Part shown: positions 1-13,300 of the stretch, one piece after another
Layout: each line of letters begins with the position of its first letter
How positions within the stretch are numbered: the first letter of the stretch is position 1
Program-made: the position numbers and the translations under genes
Assembly (NCBI GenBank): GCA_014549065.1
Contig: JACDOX010000508.1
Location: 100,592 to 164,591 of the forward strand
Source of the DNA: Cardinalis cardinalis
Lineage: Eukaryota; Chordata; Aves; Passeriformes; Cardinalidae
Reading direction: 5' to 3'
DNA: 64,000 bases
The notes under the pieces: model-generated
What the model saw: the letters and a program-made list of their open reading frames with translations, nothing else
What the model was told of the DNA's origin: nothing
Database searches by the model: none

Positions 1-1233
1 TGGGCTTTCAGGGAAGATTTCTTCCAGCCCAAACCATTCTGGGGCCTTTTTCTCCCACCACCTCTCTGGTCCATCCCAAAGCTCCCGTGGGGCACTGTTC
101 TCATGGAGCTGCAGGATGTGCCCATGGGTGGGACACTCAGCCCTGGTTCTCTGGGGGGGACCCTCAGGGCAGGCCAGGGCACACCCCTGAGGACCAGCAC
201 GTTCAGTGGGTGACCCAGCTGTGGTGAAGTCTCCTGAACCCAGCCAGCCTTTCCAGAAACACAGGGGTGGCTCCTCCCCTGTGAGATCACTGGCCTCACA
301 CCAGCTGATGAAGAGGCTTCTTACCAGCTCCGTGGACTCAGCAGCTGCTCTTTCACTCCCTCACCTTCCACCACTTGGATTTTTGAAATATGGGGTTTTT
401 TTACATAAATTCTCCTTTTTCTTTATTCCTGCCACGTCTGTGGGCCATGGTTTCAGGGTGGGCTTGCCAGTGCTGGTCCACATGAGGAAATCCTGTCTTG
501 CTCAGCTCAGATGTGACATGCCCAGANGTCTGACACCTCTTCATACACACAGAACCTGAAGAACCAGCAGGGTTTAGGGCTGATTGGGAAGGCAGTGGGG
601 CGTTTGCCACCGCTCCCCTCTCTGAGTTCTGGCTCCACACCCAATGTTGGATTGCCAGGCTCTCAGCAGCTCCATGGAATTGGCTGTGTCTCTTTATTCT
701 CACATCAGAAGCACGTTTGGCACCATGGCCACGAGTGACATTCCCTCAGGGGATCAGAGGAGCTCGTTCTCCCCTCCCCTGGCAGAAGATGCTGCCCCGA
801 GAACAGCTCAGGCAGGGGCACCATGCAGAGTTTGCCCAGCTGGCAGTGCCNAGCATTCCTGGTTATTCCCAGAGGATCCAGGGCTGGATGCTCAGCACTC
901 AGCACCCTGCAGCAGGTCTGGATTTCCCCTTATCACACTGAATTCTCCCAGGAAAGCTGTCCTGGGTCTGTGTGTGTGGACAGGACCATGTGCAGGGTGC
1001 TGACCGCTCAGGGAATGGTGAGTGGCTCTGGAAAGGAAAAGGAAGAGGTTTGCCAAGGGCAGGGTTTATTCCCCTCCCTGTGGAGCCCCAGCCGTGCCAG
1101 AGGCAGGTGGCAGTGGGTGGGGGAGCTCATTTCTCTGTGGCAGGGCTGTGTGCATCCAGCCCAGCTCCCTGGGGGTGCGGGTGAAGGTGGGCAGGGATGT
1201 GCAATGTCACAGCTGCGTGTCCCTTCCTTGCAG
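1..1233 (+). other. RALY intron upstream of exon A (partial)
   Basis: GC-moderate intronic sequence ending in the exon A acceptor. I see no RRM-encoding exon and no recognisable repeat. The preceding RALY exon must lie outside the window because exon A starts in phase 1 and no matching donor after ...CTGG with an RRM reading frame is present. Confidence 0.6.
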
Positions 1234-1306
1234 ACATCAACATGGCCGGGGAGCCCAAACCCAACAGACCCAAAGGGCTGAAGAGAGCAGCCTCTGCCTT
1301 GTACAG
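1234..1306 (+). CDS. RALY: RALY coding exon A (linker after RRM)
   Basis: 73 bp between acceptor cttgcag and donor gtaggt. It begins in phase 1 (ac completes an Asp codon from the preceding exon outside the window) and encodes INMAGEPKPNRPKG then LKRAASALY, ending with the first two bases of a Ser codon. This is the hallmark hnRNP C/RALY segment following the RRM. Confidence 0.95.
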
Positions 1307-4300
1307 GTAGGTGCTCACCACAGTGGGTGAGGTCTGTGGGCTGGTGTTTGCCTTCCAGCACCCCCCTGAGCTCCCTGCTGCCTGCCCCCAGCAGCCTGGG
1401 CACTGCTGCACACCCAGAGCTGCTCCCAGGGCTCCTTCCCTTGGCAGTGCCCCTCGGGGCTGGCCTGTGCCTGTGGTGGTGTGGGAGATCTCCTGGGCAT
1501 GGCCCCACCTGTGCAGGTGTTGGAGAAGGGTGAGCAGAGGAGGGGGAGCAAGAGGAGCAACCCCTGCAGCCAGGGAGCAGCAGTGGGCACAGAGGTGCTG
1601 GGTGGGGGGGAAAACAGGGAACAGGGATCATTTAGGGAAGGAGGAGAAGGGAAGAAAGTGGGAAGCCCTTGGGGTGCCAGATGGAGGTGAACCAAGGAGG
1701 TGGCTGAGGGAAATCCCAAGGGAGTCTGTTTTGAGGAGCACAGCCCAGGGAGGGGGCAGGTGGGACATGGGAGGTCTGTGAACATGGAGTGTGTTTCAGA
1801 TGCCAGTGAGCCCTCAGCTTGAGAGAATTTATCATTTCCACAAGAGGTGAAGATTTTCATTTAAGCTCCAGACTCTGGAGTCAGGGGAATGCAGGTAGAA
1901 ATTCATTAAGTTCNTGCTTCTGGTTGCAAAAGGGGAAACTTGAAAAGGTCTATCAGGAGTGCCCAAAACCAAATAACAAGGTCCCCAGATGTGCTTTATT
2001 CATAAATTGTCATGATTTTGATGCCAGTCTCATGGTGAGGAGAGCGAGGGTCTGAGTAAGGAGTTGGAAGGTGTGAGGTTGGGAGGAAAAGATTAAAGTC
2101 AGTGTTGGGGCTATAGGTGGGTGTAGCAAAAAGGGAAATCATGAGAGAACTGGAGATTTTTCCAGAAAAAGAAGAAAAAAGTGTGAAGGGTGAAGAGAAC
2201 CTTGTGATTCAGACTCAGCCATGTGGTCCTGCACTGGTGTGGTGTGGAATGGCAAATCCTGGTTAGAAAATGCAGCTCTGGCACAGGCAGACCCCCAGAG
2301 CCCCAGCAGCCTCCCACCACGCACAGGGCATCCCCAGGCTCCTGCAGGAGCCTCTCAGCCAAGCTCCCCCTGGGCAGCTTTCAGGCACGTTTCTCCTCCC
2401 AGCCTTTGGGCCCTCACAGGACGTGGCTCTCTGGGCTCCCAGGGGATTCCACCTGAGGGGAGGGAGGTGGGAGCAGGGCTGACACAAATCCTGCAGTTCA
2501 GCTGCACGTGNGCTGCTCACGTGGGGCTGGGGCCATCACACACATCAGCTCCTTCCATCCATCTTGCACTAACGAGCTTTTCATTTACTGCTCAGCCCTG
2601 CCTGCAGCACTAATCCCTTCCTCTGCAACGACCAATATTTCAGACTGCTGAGAGAGATGTTTGCTCCCTCCCACAAATATGGATATGCTAAAATATGGGC
2701 CAGAGAACTGCACTGCTCCTGTTCCCAGCAATATTTCATCCNAGACTGGCTGTCAGATTAAAACTTTGCCATCTGGACTGGCAGAACTTAGGNTATCTCC
2801 TGGAAAACAGAGATCCCAGGTTTGCAGCGAGCTGTGCTTACAGCTTCCCAAACCACCATCAATTTTTCTAAATGTTAGACTCCAAAAATCACAGCACTGT
2901 AATTTATAGAAGTGCTGTGTTAAACACAGCAGAGGATTTTTCCAAAGGCTGGCTTTTGCTTTGCCTCACTCCAAGTCTGCATGGGAGGGTTGAGGGGAAG
3001 GCAAGGCAAGGGAAATTCCATTTTGAGCACACAGAAAGCAACAGTTGTGACATTTTTACCTATCCACCAGCCTGGCTTGGTGTCCAGGTGTTAAACAGAA
3101 ATCCTTGGGGATGCAGGCCCCCATCCACCTCCACCCACGCTTGTGCCAGCATCAGTTTTCTCAGGTGTCTCCACACAANGCATCACTTCCTACAGAGCCT
3201 TGCTGCCATCACTGCTCTCCTCCACTCAGATCTCTGGGGCTCTCTCCCTGCCTCCCTCTGGCCCTTCCCAGAGCATCCCTTTGCACAGGGCAGCTCCCTG
3301 GATGCTCCTGCCTGGCACCCTGGCCACCCCCNCAGCCCCTGCTGCCCTGGGCAGTGAGCTGCTGTCACTGTGTCCCCACTGTGTCACTGCCCCTCCAAAA
3401 TCTCCAAGTCTTCCTTCTGCCAACCCTTTTTTTTTCTGCCTGCACAGCAAATGTCTGGACAGGATTTCCTGGGGCATTTGGGGCCACGTTCAGGTCNGTG
3501 CCAGAGATCCCACCCAGGTGCTGTCAGCTGGCTGGGAAGGGAAGGTGGCTCTGGCAGTGCCACTCTGGGCTTTTGGAGGCACAAATCCCTGCCCTGCAGA
3601 GCTGGGGCTAAAGCTGCTCCNTGGCCACAAGGACAGAGAGGACAAGCAAGAGCTGCTGGGTGTCTGCAGCTCAGTGGCCCCAGGAGGGGTGTCTGAAGTG
3701 GTGGCAGGGACAAAGCACTGCTGACTGACTGTCACAGCCCATGAGCACTGGCATCCATCCCCTGCTACACCCAAAGCTGCTGTCAGCCCCTCCCCAAACA
3801 CCCCTCCCAGGCCCTGGTGCTGGAGCAGAGACATCCCAGTGCCAAATGCACTTGGACAGGGCTGAGAGCAGCCCCAGGACAGAGGGGGAGGTGAGCAGTG
3901 ATGTCCCAGCCTAGAGCAGCCCCAGCACTTTGGGAATGCCAGGCTTCATCCCACGTTCTTTATTTCCCCCTGCCCTGGCTGTGTGCAGGAGGAAGGGGTC
4001 TCACACAGCTCCTCAAGATCTGTTTGATCAGTGCCACATTTTCCAAGCAGCTTTCCACTGCAGTAATGCCATGACAGAAGGGTGGGAGCTGAGCTGAGCT
4101 CACCATGGCACTCATGATCAGCAATANNAGGCAGGNATTAAAGCACAGATGCTCAAATGCACATTTGCTNTTCAGGTCCAGGCTCAGANGTGGCCCCACA
4201 AATGTGGTGGAGAGGCAGCACATGCAAACAATCACCCCTCAGTTATGAACTGATGCATTTTGAGCCTGGGGCAGTAGAATGTGGGATTGCTAAAGGCCAG

Positions 4301-7300
4301 CAAAGCAGAGGCAGTGCATCAGGAGGTGGAAGCAGGGTGTTCCTTGGGGCCTTCCTGCTCTCCTGCCTTTCACTCTGGTTGTCTCTGCTTTATTCTGAAC
4401 GGGTGCAATGTCACCAGCCNATTGAAAAACAGCAAAAACTATTCCTGTACACAAAGGCAGAGCTGCCAGGTCACTGAGGNATGGTCCCTCAGTCTCAGGA
4501 TGGTTTATCCTACGTGCAGTGGAATTTTCAGGATCAATCACCCCTAAAAGTTCTCCCTTTCACCAGCTTTTNTCCTGGATTCATCCTGGCAGACCTGCCC
4601 TGTGCTCAAAGCCTGAGGGATGCTGCTAGGGGATTCCAGGGGTGCTGCTAAAACCATCCAGCCCTGCCTCCCTGCATCATCTGCTAAGCTGTGAGTGACT
4701 GCTGTGTTAGAGCAGGGTCACACAGCACAGGCTGCCCAAATCCCTCATTCCAGCCCCCTGCCTTCCTTGAGGGCTGCCCCATGGTCAGCAGGAATCCAAG
4801 CAGCCCTGCAGAGGCTGGGTTTGTGTTTTGGGAGGTCAGGACCAGCTCCCTGGGATAATTATGCCCCTAATTCCTTTTGAAAGGGTGGAAGTGTCTCCAA
4901 CCCCATAAAGATCCAGGGCAGGGCAGGAGAAGCCCTCACCCTTGGGCTTTGCACCCTGAGATGCTCTGGGGCCCCTGCCCTGCAGTGCAGGCATGCTGTG
5001 ACCCCCTCAGTGCCTCTGGGAATGCCCTGCAGATGTGCCAGGAGTGATTCCCACCAGGAGAACACAGGCATGCCCAGCTTTGCTCCACATCCCTGTGGAA
5101 ATAGGGAATAACACAGGGCAGGAACATCAACAGGGTTCATTGGCATTTCACCCAGCAGATTGACTGCTCTGGGAAGAGGCTTCACCCNGGCTCTTGGGCA
5201 TCTCTGTCCTTCTCCAGCTCTTCTCCAACCTTCTCCAGATGGGATCTACAGATATTTGAGGCTGAGCTTCATCCCATTGGTGCTGGAGCCAAGCCAAGGA
5301 GTGGGGCAGAGGTGCCCAAATGCCTCAGGGCAGGGTCAGTGCTGGAGAGGGAGGTGCCCACCCCATTCAGGGCTGCATCCCTTGTCCCCAGGTGCCAGGC
5401 TGTGCCCAGGACAGTGCTGGCAGCAGCAGGGCACTGCTGTGTGCTGGGGCTGNAGCTGCAGCTCCTCTCCATCCCCACAGCCCCATGGAGCTGCCCATGT
5501 GCTGATCCCACAGCTCTACTGGGGAGCAAAAGCTTGGAGGAGAAGCTAGATCAGACCAGGAGTATAAATTGGGGCCAGNAAAAAGGAATTTGGCACCCCC
5601 AGGCTTTGTGTTCTTTCTGAACAAATTCTCCAAAGCTGCCCCGTGGTCTCCAAGCCACAGAGAGCTTCCCAGCAGGAGCAGCTCCTCGTGGAGGTGATGC
5701 CTCAGGGAGCAGGAGCAGAGGCTGGATGGAGTTCAGAGCAATACAGTGGAGATTTATTGAAGGGCCTTCAAAGGCCTCACCCTGGCAGTACCTGGATGGC
5801 TCCAAGAGGGAAGCAAAAGAGAGCTTGGCCACGAGATCTCACAGTTTTGTAAGTTTTAGTCCATTTGCATAGAGGAGTGAATTGCTCAGTTAATAGCTCC
5901 AAATGATGAAGTTTCATCCTCCCTGCTTGCTTGGCCACCCTCCTCTTCTCACACTGTTGATGCTTTGGGCCTGAAGTTTGCAGAGATTGTCCTTGAGTCT
6001 CCAGCTAGGATAGGATTGTTTGTGAAAAGATCCCAGTAACATTAATATAAAGCCAAAAGCTGCACACCAAAACACAACAGAAAAATCTAAACCCAAAGGT
6101 ATCAGTTTATCCCCATCCCATTCCTATAGGATTGTTTTGTCTCCACCACCCTGTGAAAAGATCCCAGTAACATTAATATAAAGCTAAAAGCTGCACACCA
6201 AAACAGAACAGAAAAACTTAAANCCCAAGGTATCAGAGGGAGTTTGTGCTGTGCCTGAAGGCTCTGCTTCATCCCACTGGGAGCCCTGGAGCCACAGGGA
6301 GATTCCACTGGCTCCTCTTGCCTGGGGCTGGGGACAACACTGGCTCTGCTGGAGAGAGCCAGAAGCACTTCACCAGAGCCTGTCAGGATTGAAAATATTA
6401 CAAAATTGCAGCAATTTCATTTGAGTTGCATCTAAGGAGGGAGAAAAAATTGAAGAGGGAGAGTGTAACAGCGTAGAAGCATCCTACTTCAATTTTCCTT
6501 TCAAATGGCTTCCTATTTTTGATGGTATTTTGTATTTATTGGATTCAAACAGACCTGGAGTCAAANATCCTCAGTGATCAAAGTGAATTGGCAGGCTGAG
6601 GGGAGCTATTTTCTTGGAGGGTTTTTGTATCTCCAGGTTTCACCTTGGGTTAGAACAAAAATCCAGTTACCCATCATGAAAAGCTCCATGGAAGTGCCTC
6701 GTTCTGTGATCTCCATCCCCTCAGCCCCACAAACAGCTGGGTTCATTCCAGCAACAGCTGTCCTGGGAGGAATTGCCTTTCCCTTTCAATCCAGAGAGGG
6801 AATAAATAAACACAGATGAAGCAGAGGTTGGGACAGAGGCTGTGGGATGGATGTTCCTGTCTCCTCTGAGCCCAGCAGGAATGTTGGCTACAACTCGGCT
6901 CAGAAGGAGAGGGCCTGAAAAGAATCTGGAATTCATCTGTCAGAAAAGGTTCTTTTCCACCATGCAGTGGGATCTGGGAGGGTTGTGGTGATCACACCTC
7001 CACAGTCACATCTCCCCACTGGTCTCCTTGCTCAGCAGTGAGACCCTGCAGTGCCCATCCCATGGAATGGCACAGGCAGCAGCTGCTCAGGGACAAGGTC
7101 CAGCTTTATGGAATATCTCCTCANTGAAGTCCTCAGGGCAGGGCATGACTGGAGCAGGAGGTGCCACCTCCTTGTCCTTAACTCTAGCACCAACTCCTTG
7201 GCCCCAAAGCAGCTCTGGTGTCTCCAGGATGCTCAGGTCCCCCCTGGGCACAGGCTGGGTCTCCAGATGCTGCCACAGGCACCTGGGGAACCCAAGGAGG

Positions 7301-10300
7301 GTGGAAAAATCATCTTTCAGAAACCAGCCTGTGGAAAACGCCAATCGCTTGGTTTTAAAATGTTAAAAGTTTAATAGTAATTAAATGGTTATAAAAATAG
7401 CAATATAATTACAGCAATAAAAATTCTGGACAATTAGAATTTAGGACAATATGAGACAATAGAAACAAAGAGTTATGGACAGTCCAGGTACCTTTTTGTG
7501 GGCAAAATAAGCCCGAAAAAGGACCCACGTTAACAGAGGATTAACCCTTAAAAGCAGTAGNCCATTGCATATTCATACACCTCATNCATNATGCATAAAT
7601 TNCATTCAAACACAGGATTCNGTCTGGNCAGTGTCANCTTCTTCCTCTGAATCCTGACAGCATCTTCATGGGAAGAAGTTCATTTCTTCTGATAAGAGAG
7701 CAATAAATTCTTTTTCTCTGAAAGATTTAGGTGTCCTGTGGCTGCCATCTGGTGCAGGTATCTCATTTCTTTCTTAAAAGAAATCCCACATACATAGTTC
7801 CTATTTTAACTGCTGAAGTTACCTTTTAAGTACAAAACTACATTTACCACACTATTAAAATGTTAATACAGCACTACCAATCAATACAACATAATACATA
7901 CAGTAAATATCTGCGTAGAGCCATACAATATGCACTTTTCACACAGCCAGTTACTGAAAGTGAGCACTAGCTGCAAAGCCCAGTGCCACAACAGGCAGGA
8001 CAGAGCTCCTGGAATTCCTGGTCCGAGCCACACTTCCCACCAGCCACCCCAGTCAGCCGCACGTTGCTGTTGCCACTTGTGTCAGAGATGCAGGAGCCCC
8101 GATAAATTCCCAGCTGCACTCCCGGGGGGTCACCCTGCCCTGTCCCCCGTCCCTCCAGCTCAGCCCTTCCCTCTCCCCATCCATCCATCCATCCGTCCAT
8201 CCGTCCATCCATCCGTCCATCCGTCCATCCATCCATCCATCCATCCATCCATCCATCCCTCATTCTTTTCAGCCATTTCCAGGCGGCAGGACAGGCTTTG
8301 CTTTTTGGGGCTGCACTGATTCCGTTTGTTCAGAGCAGAGAGGAGACCACCAGCATCACGTCTAACTTAGCCGTTAATTGAGTGTTAATTGAGCATTAAT
8401 GAGCTCAGCACACCAGGGCAGGGCGCTGTGTTCAGCTGGGGCAGCTGCTTTCAGTGTGTGGGGTCAAACCCCCTGGTTTGTGCTGCATTGTGAAAAACCA
8501 GCTGCAGCAAGGGGGAAAGTGTTCCTGGGTGTCTGGGGACTGGGGAATGCTCCTACTTTGGGTTAAAATGCAGCTCAAGCTTAAGAAAATAGGACGTGGT
8601 CATTGTCTGCCTGGGGGAAACAGGTTTAAATCCATAAATATGCCCTTTGTCCCAACTTTTCTCCACAAATATCTTCTTGCTCCTCCTCGAGACAAGCAGG
8701 TTAACATCCTCTGCCAACACCTCGAGACAAGCAGGTTAACATCCTCTGCCAACACCAAGCCCCCCAGTCTTCCTCCCTGCAGCCAGGAGGGTCCCTCCTG
8801 CACGGGATCCAGTTCTTTATCCTCGATGGCCCAGCAGGCAGTGAGGGAGCAGCAATAATGAATTACCAGCACTAATTAACCCCTGGCTGTCTCTGCAGTG
8901 GCTACGACTTCGACTATGACTATTACAGAGACGACTTCTACGACAGGTGAGACCCAGCCCGAGGGGCNCTGTGACACAGGGATGGGAGGGATTTGGGGGC
9001 AGAAGGGGTTTGGGGTGTCAGGAAAATTAATCCACAAACATCGGAGGTTTATGTCCAAAAAGGAGACAGAGGAGTCCTTTTCCTTTATTCCAATAAAGGG
9101 AGAGGGCATGGGGCATTCCCCTGGGGTCTCTCTTAATTTTTGGAGGGCACAGCCTCCTTTTTATCCAAATTTCCCAGCCACATTTCCCTTCTCTCTTTCC
9201 CCATTGGCCGAGGTACTTGAGAGGTTCAGACTGAAACACCTGATCCCAAAGATGTCCCTCTAATGCATTACCCTCCCTTTTAATTTTTAATTCTTACGGA
9301 ATTTAGGGGTTTTTCTTCCCCATTGTTTCTTTCCTCTTTCAATATCCAATTTCATTTATCAGCAAACCTAAAGTTTATTTGTAAAGGCAAATATCTTTTT
9401 CCATTCATCAATGGAATCCTTCCCATTGTTTCTTTTATCTCCCAGCGCTGGTTTTATCTACCAGCAGACCCACAGCTTGTTGGGAAAGACAAATCNGCCA
9501 TTCCTCTCAGGGGGCAAGGAGGAGTTTGGGTGCAGGGGCAGTTTAGGGGTAGGAGGGATTTAGGAGCAGGAGGGGTTTGGGTGCAGGAAGGATTTGAGAG
9601 TGGGAGAGGTTTGGGGGCAGGAGGGGTTTGGGTGCGGGAGGGGTTTGGGTGTGAGGGATTTGGGGGCGGGAGGGATTTAGGGTCAGGGTGTCCAGCCNAG
9701 CCTGTGGGGTGCCATCCCATGGCCCCAGTCCCCGGGATGGCTGCGGGGCTCGGGCCGGGGCACCGCTCGGCAGCGCTGCCCCAGCCGCCTCCCCTCCCCT
9801 CGTTTCCCCTCAGGATTTTCGAGTACCGGGGCCGGGTGTCGCCGGTGCCGCGGGTGGTGCCCGTGAAGCGGCCGCGCGTCTCCATCCCGCTGGTGCGGCG
9901 CGTCAAGGCCTCGCTGCCCGTCAAGCTGTTCGCCAGGTCGGCCATCGCCAACAGCTCGGCCAAGATCAAGTGTGAGTGTGGGCCAGGGCTGGGGACAGCG
10001 CGGGGAGCTCCCAAAACCGCCTCAGAACGGCTGGGAACGGCACCACAGCGGCGGGGCTGCACCTGGGCAAGGGGCGGTGTCGGAGATGGGGAGAGGGAGA
10101 GGGGATTCAGGCTGGTCAAAGAATCCGAATTTATTGTGGGGTACAGCTGCTTATATATTCTACTCCAGCCACTAAAAGGCTCAGGCTTCACGAGGAGCTC
10201 CCAAGACCACCTCAGAATGGCTGGGAACAGCAGCCCTGCTGCGGGGGTGCACCCGGGGAGGTGCGGTGTCAGCGATGAGACCGGGATTCAGTGTGCTGGT

Positions 10301-13300
10301 CAAAGAATCCGAATTTATTGTGGGGTACAGCTGCTTATGTGTTCTGCTCCAGCCACTAAAAAGCTCAGGCTTCGCAGAGAGCTCCCAAAACCACCTCAGA
10401 ACAGCTGGGAACAGCAACCCAGCTGCCAGGATTCGTGTGCTGGTTGTGAAAAATGACAATCGGTTTTAAAATTTTAAAAGTTCAATAGTAATTAAATGGT
10501 TATAGAAATAGTAATGTAATTGGAGTAATAATAATTTGGACAATCAGGATTTAGGACCATATGAGACAATAAAAACAGAGAGTTATGGACGTCTGGGTTA
10601 CCTTTTCTGGGCAGCATAAGCCCGAAAAAGGACCCGCGTTAGCAGAGGATTAACCCTTAAAAGCAANANCCTGTTGCATATTCATACACCTCATANATGA
10701 TGCATAAATTCCATTCAAACACAGGATTCTGTCTGGGCAATGTCAGCTTCTTCCTCTGAATCCTGATGGTGTCTTCCAGGCTGAGCAAGGCAGGANGAAG
10801 TTTGTTTCTCCTGATAATGGGGCAATAAANTCTCTTTCTCTGAAAGATCCAGGTGTCCTGTGGCTGCTNTCTCGATNCGAGTCCTTTCTTTAGAAAAAAA
10901 NAAGTATCTTACATAGCATAGCTTNTATTTAAACTTATGTTATAATCTAAAACTATATTTAACACACTACTTAAGAAAATAAATACAGCAGAGCTTTCTA
11001 NCATAATGCATATAATATTCATTTTAGTATTTGCAAAAAGCCAGTCATAAAATATGCATTTTTCACACTGGTCAAAGAATCCAAATTTATTGTGGGGTAC
11101 AACTGCTTATATACTTGTTCTACTCCAGCCTCTAAAAGGCTCAGGCTTTTTAAACTAAAACCTTTCCTGATGGCAGCCACATTACTGGATTAGAAAGGCT
11201 GCCAGAAGTGTAATGGTACCAAAAATTTTGATTCTTATACAATAAGATAGGGAGTGATGGGGAGAAACGTTTTGAAGTTTTGGACTTATTTCTTTCCATG
11301 TATTTAAAATTAATGTAAAAATCAAATTTCACAGAACCCAGGAGCTCTTCTCCTTGGGGTTCTAGGGGTGTTTCAGGAAGGTAAAAGATCCAATTTGATA
11401 TGATTTGATTTGCTTTNAAAATTTTTAGTGTAACCATTAGTGTTAAGTTCTGGAGGAGCTGTAGTGCAGGTACAGCCTGATTGTGCCAAAGCCTGGGGTC
11501 AGGCTCCACAGCCTGCCTGGACACAGCACCCCAGGCTCTTGTGGGAGCAGTTTCCCTGCCAGTTCCCAGCCTGGGCTTCTCCCTGTTTTTCCTGCCTGCT
11601 GATGGAGCTGCCCTGGGCCAGGTGTGAGGTGGGGCTGTTCTGCAGGGCACTGAGTGCCTTCCTGTCCTTCCTTCCTCCCCCCAGTGAAGAGCAGCGAGCT
11701 GCAGACCATCAAAACGGAGCTGACACAGATCAAATCCAACATCGATGCTCTCCTGGGCCGGCTGGAGCAGATTGCTGAGGAGCAGAAGCTGTCTGCAGGT
11801 CAGTGGGGGTGGGGATGCCTCGGGGCTGGCCTTGGGCATCAGACATTCCTCCAGGCTCTGACAGGGAAGTGTCAACTCCCAGGTTCCAGGGTGGAATCAC
11901 AGGCCAAAATTACACACCNAAAATTGGTGAAATTGCGGAGTTGGTGTTTAAAATGATGAGATTTTTTTTTCTTTTGTCTTTTTTTTTTAGCTTGTATTTT
12001 TTTAGTTTGCATTTTTTGTTCTACTCTTCTATTTTACTTTGTCATATGCTACCATTGTTGTATCCCATCATATTCTATTCCATTCCATTCTATTCCTTTC
12101 CAATTGCTTTCCTATTTATTTCCTACCCTATTTCTGTTTTATCTTCTCCTATCCCTATCCTACCCTATCCTATCCTATCCTACCCTATCCTATCCTATCC
12201 TATCCCATCCTATCCAGTGTTCTACCCTGTCCTACCCATGTCCTACCCATATCCTGTCTTACCCTATACTACCCCTTTCCTATCCCTTTTCCTGTCACTG
12301 TCCCATCCATATCCCTACCCCTATCCCTAACCCAACCCCTATCCTATTCTTATTCCCCCTATCCTATCCTTGTCCCTTTCCCGATACTGTCCCTATCCCC
12401 ATCCCTACCTTGTCTTATCCCTGTCGCTATCCCTGGCTCCCACCATCCTGCTGGGGGATCTAGAACCTTCTCTGCCCTCTCCACGGTGTCCCAGGCTGCC
12501 TCCTCAAAATCAGCAGAAGGAAGGATCCCACCATTGTTATTTCCCCCCATCCCAGTGGATGTGGGGTTCTCTGGCCTGTGGTTCAGGCTGTGGCCCTGGT
12601 TGTCAGCCCTGGCTCCGTGGTTCAGTCTGTGGCCCCAGTTGCCAGCCCTGACCCAGGGTCAGTTTGTGTCCCTGTTCCCATCCCTGACCCAGGGTCAGGC
12701 TGTGTCCCTGTTCCCATCCCTGACCCAGGGTCAGGCTGTGTCCCCTNNNNNNNNNNNNNNNNNNNNNNNNNNNNNNNNNNNNNNNNNNNNNNNNNNNNNN
12801 NNNNNNNNNNNNNNNNNNNNNNNNNNNNNNNNNNNNNNNNNNNNNNNNNNNNNNNNNNNNNNNNNNNNNNNNNNNNNNNNNNNNNNNNNNNNNNNNNNNN
12901 NNNNNNNNNNNNNNNNNNNNNNNNNNNNNNNNNNNNNNNNNNNNNNNNNNNNNNNNNNNNNNNNNNNNNNNNNNNNNNNNNNNNNNNNNNNNNNNNNNNN
13001 NNNNNNNNNNNNNNNNNTGTGTCCCTGTTCCCATCCCTGGCCCAGGGTCAGTTTGTGTCCCTGTTCCCATCCCTGACGTGGCTGTGTCCCCCCAGAGGCC
13101 CGCAAGAAGGTGGAGAGCAGCAAGAGCGAGGTGTCCCAGGAGGACACGGCCTCCGAGGCCGAGGCCACCGCGGAGGAGCCGCTCAACGGGGACGAGGGCG
13201 AGGAGGAGGGGCTGGCACGGGAGGAGTGTGAAGATGAACTGGTAAGAGAGCTTGGGCAATGCATCCCTGCAGCAAAGAAGGGGGCCACAGCTTTACTGGA

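Noticed and set aside
5695..6235. Possible retroviral internal genes near LTRs
   Set aside because: Every LTR with clear borders has its target duplication directly at both ends, so these are solo LTRs; no gag, pol or env sequence was seen anywhere.
9323..10456. 377-residue open frame on the + strand
   Set aside because: It reads through an LTR-like segment, the G-rich minisatellite, RALY exon C and the tandem array; only 9814-9971 is coding in context.
12626..13075. Regular 36-bp repeats suggesting a CRISPR array
   Set aside because: Units are head to tail without spacers, in a vertebrate intron; it is a VNTR.
12039..13076. 345-residue open frame
   Set aside because: Made of pentanucleotide repeats, the VNTR and the N gap.
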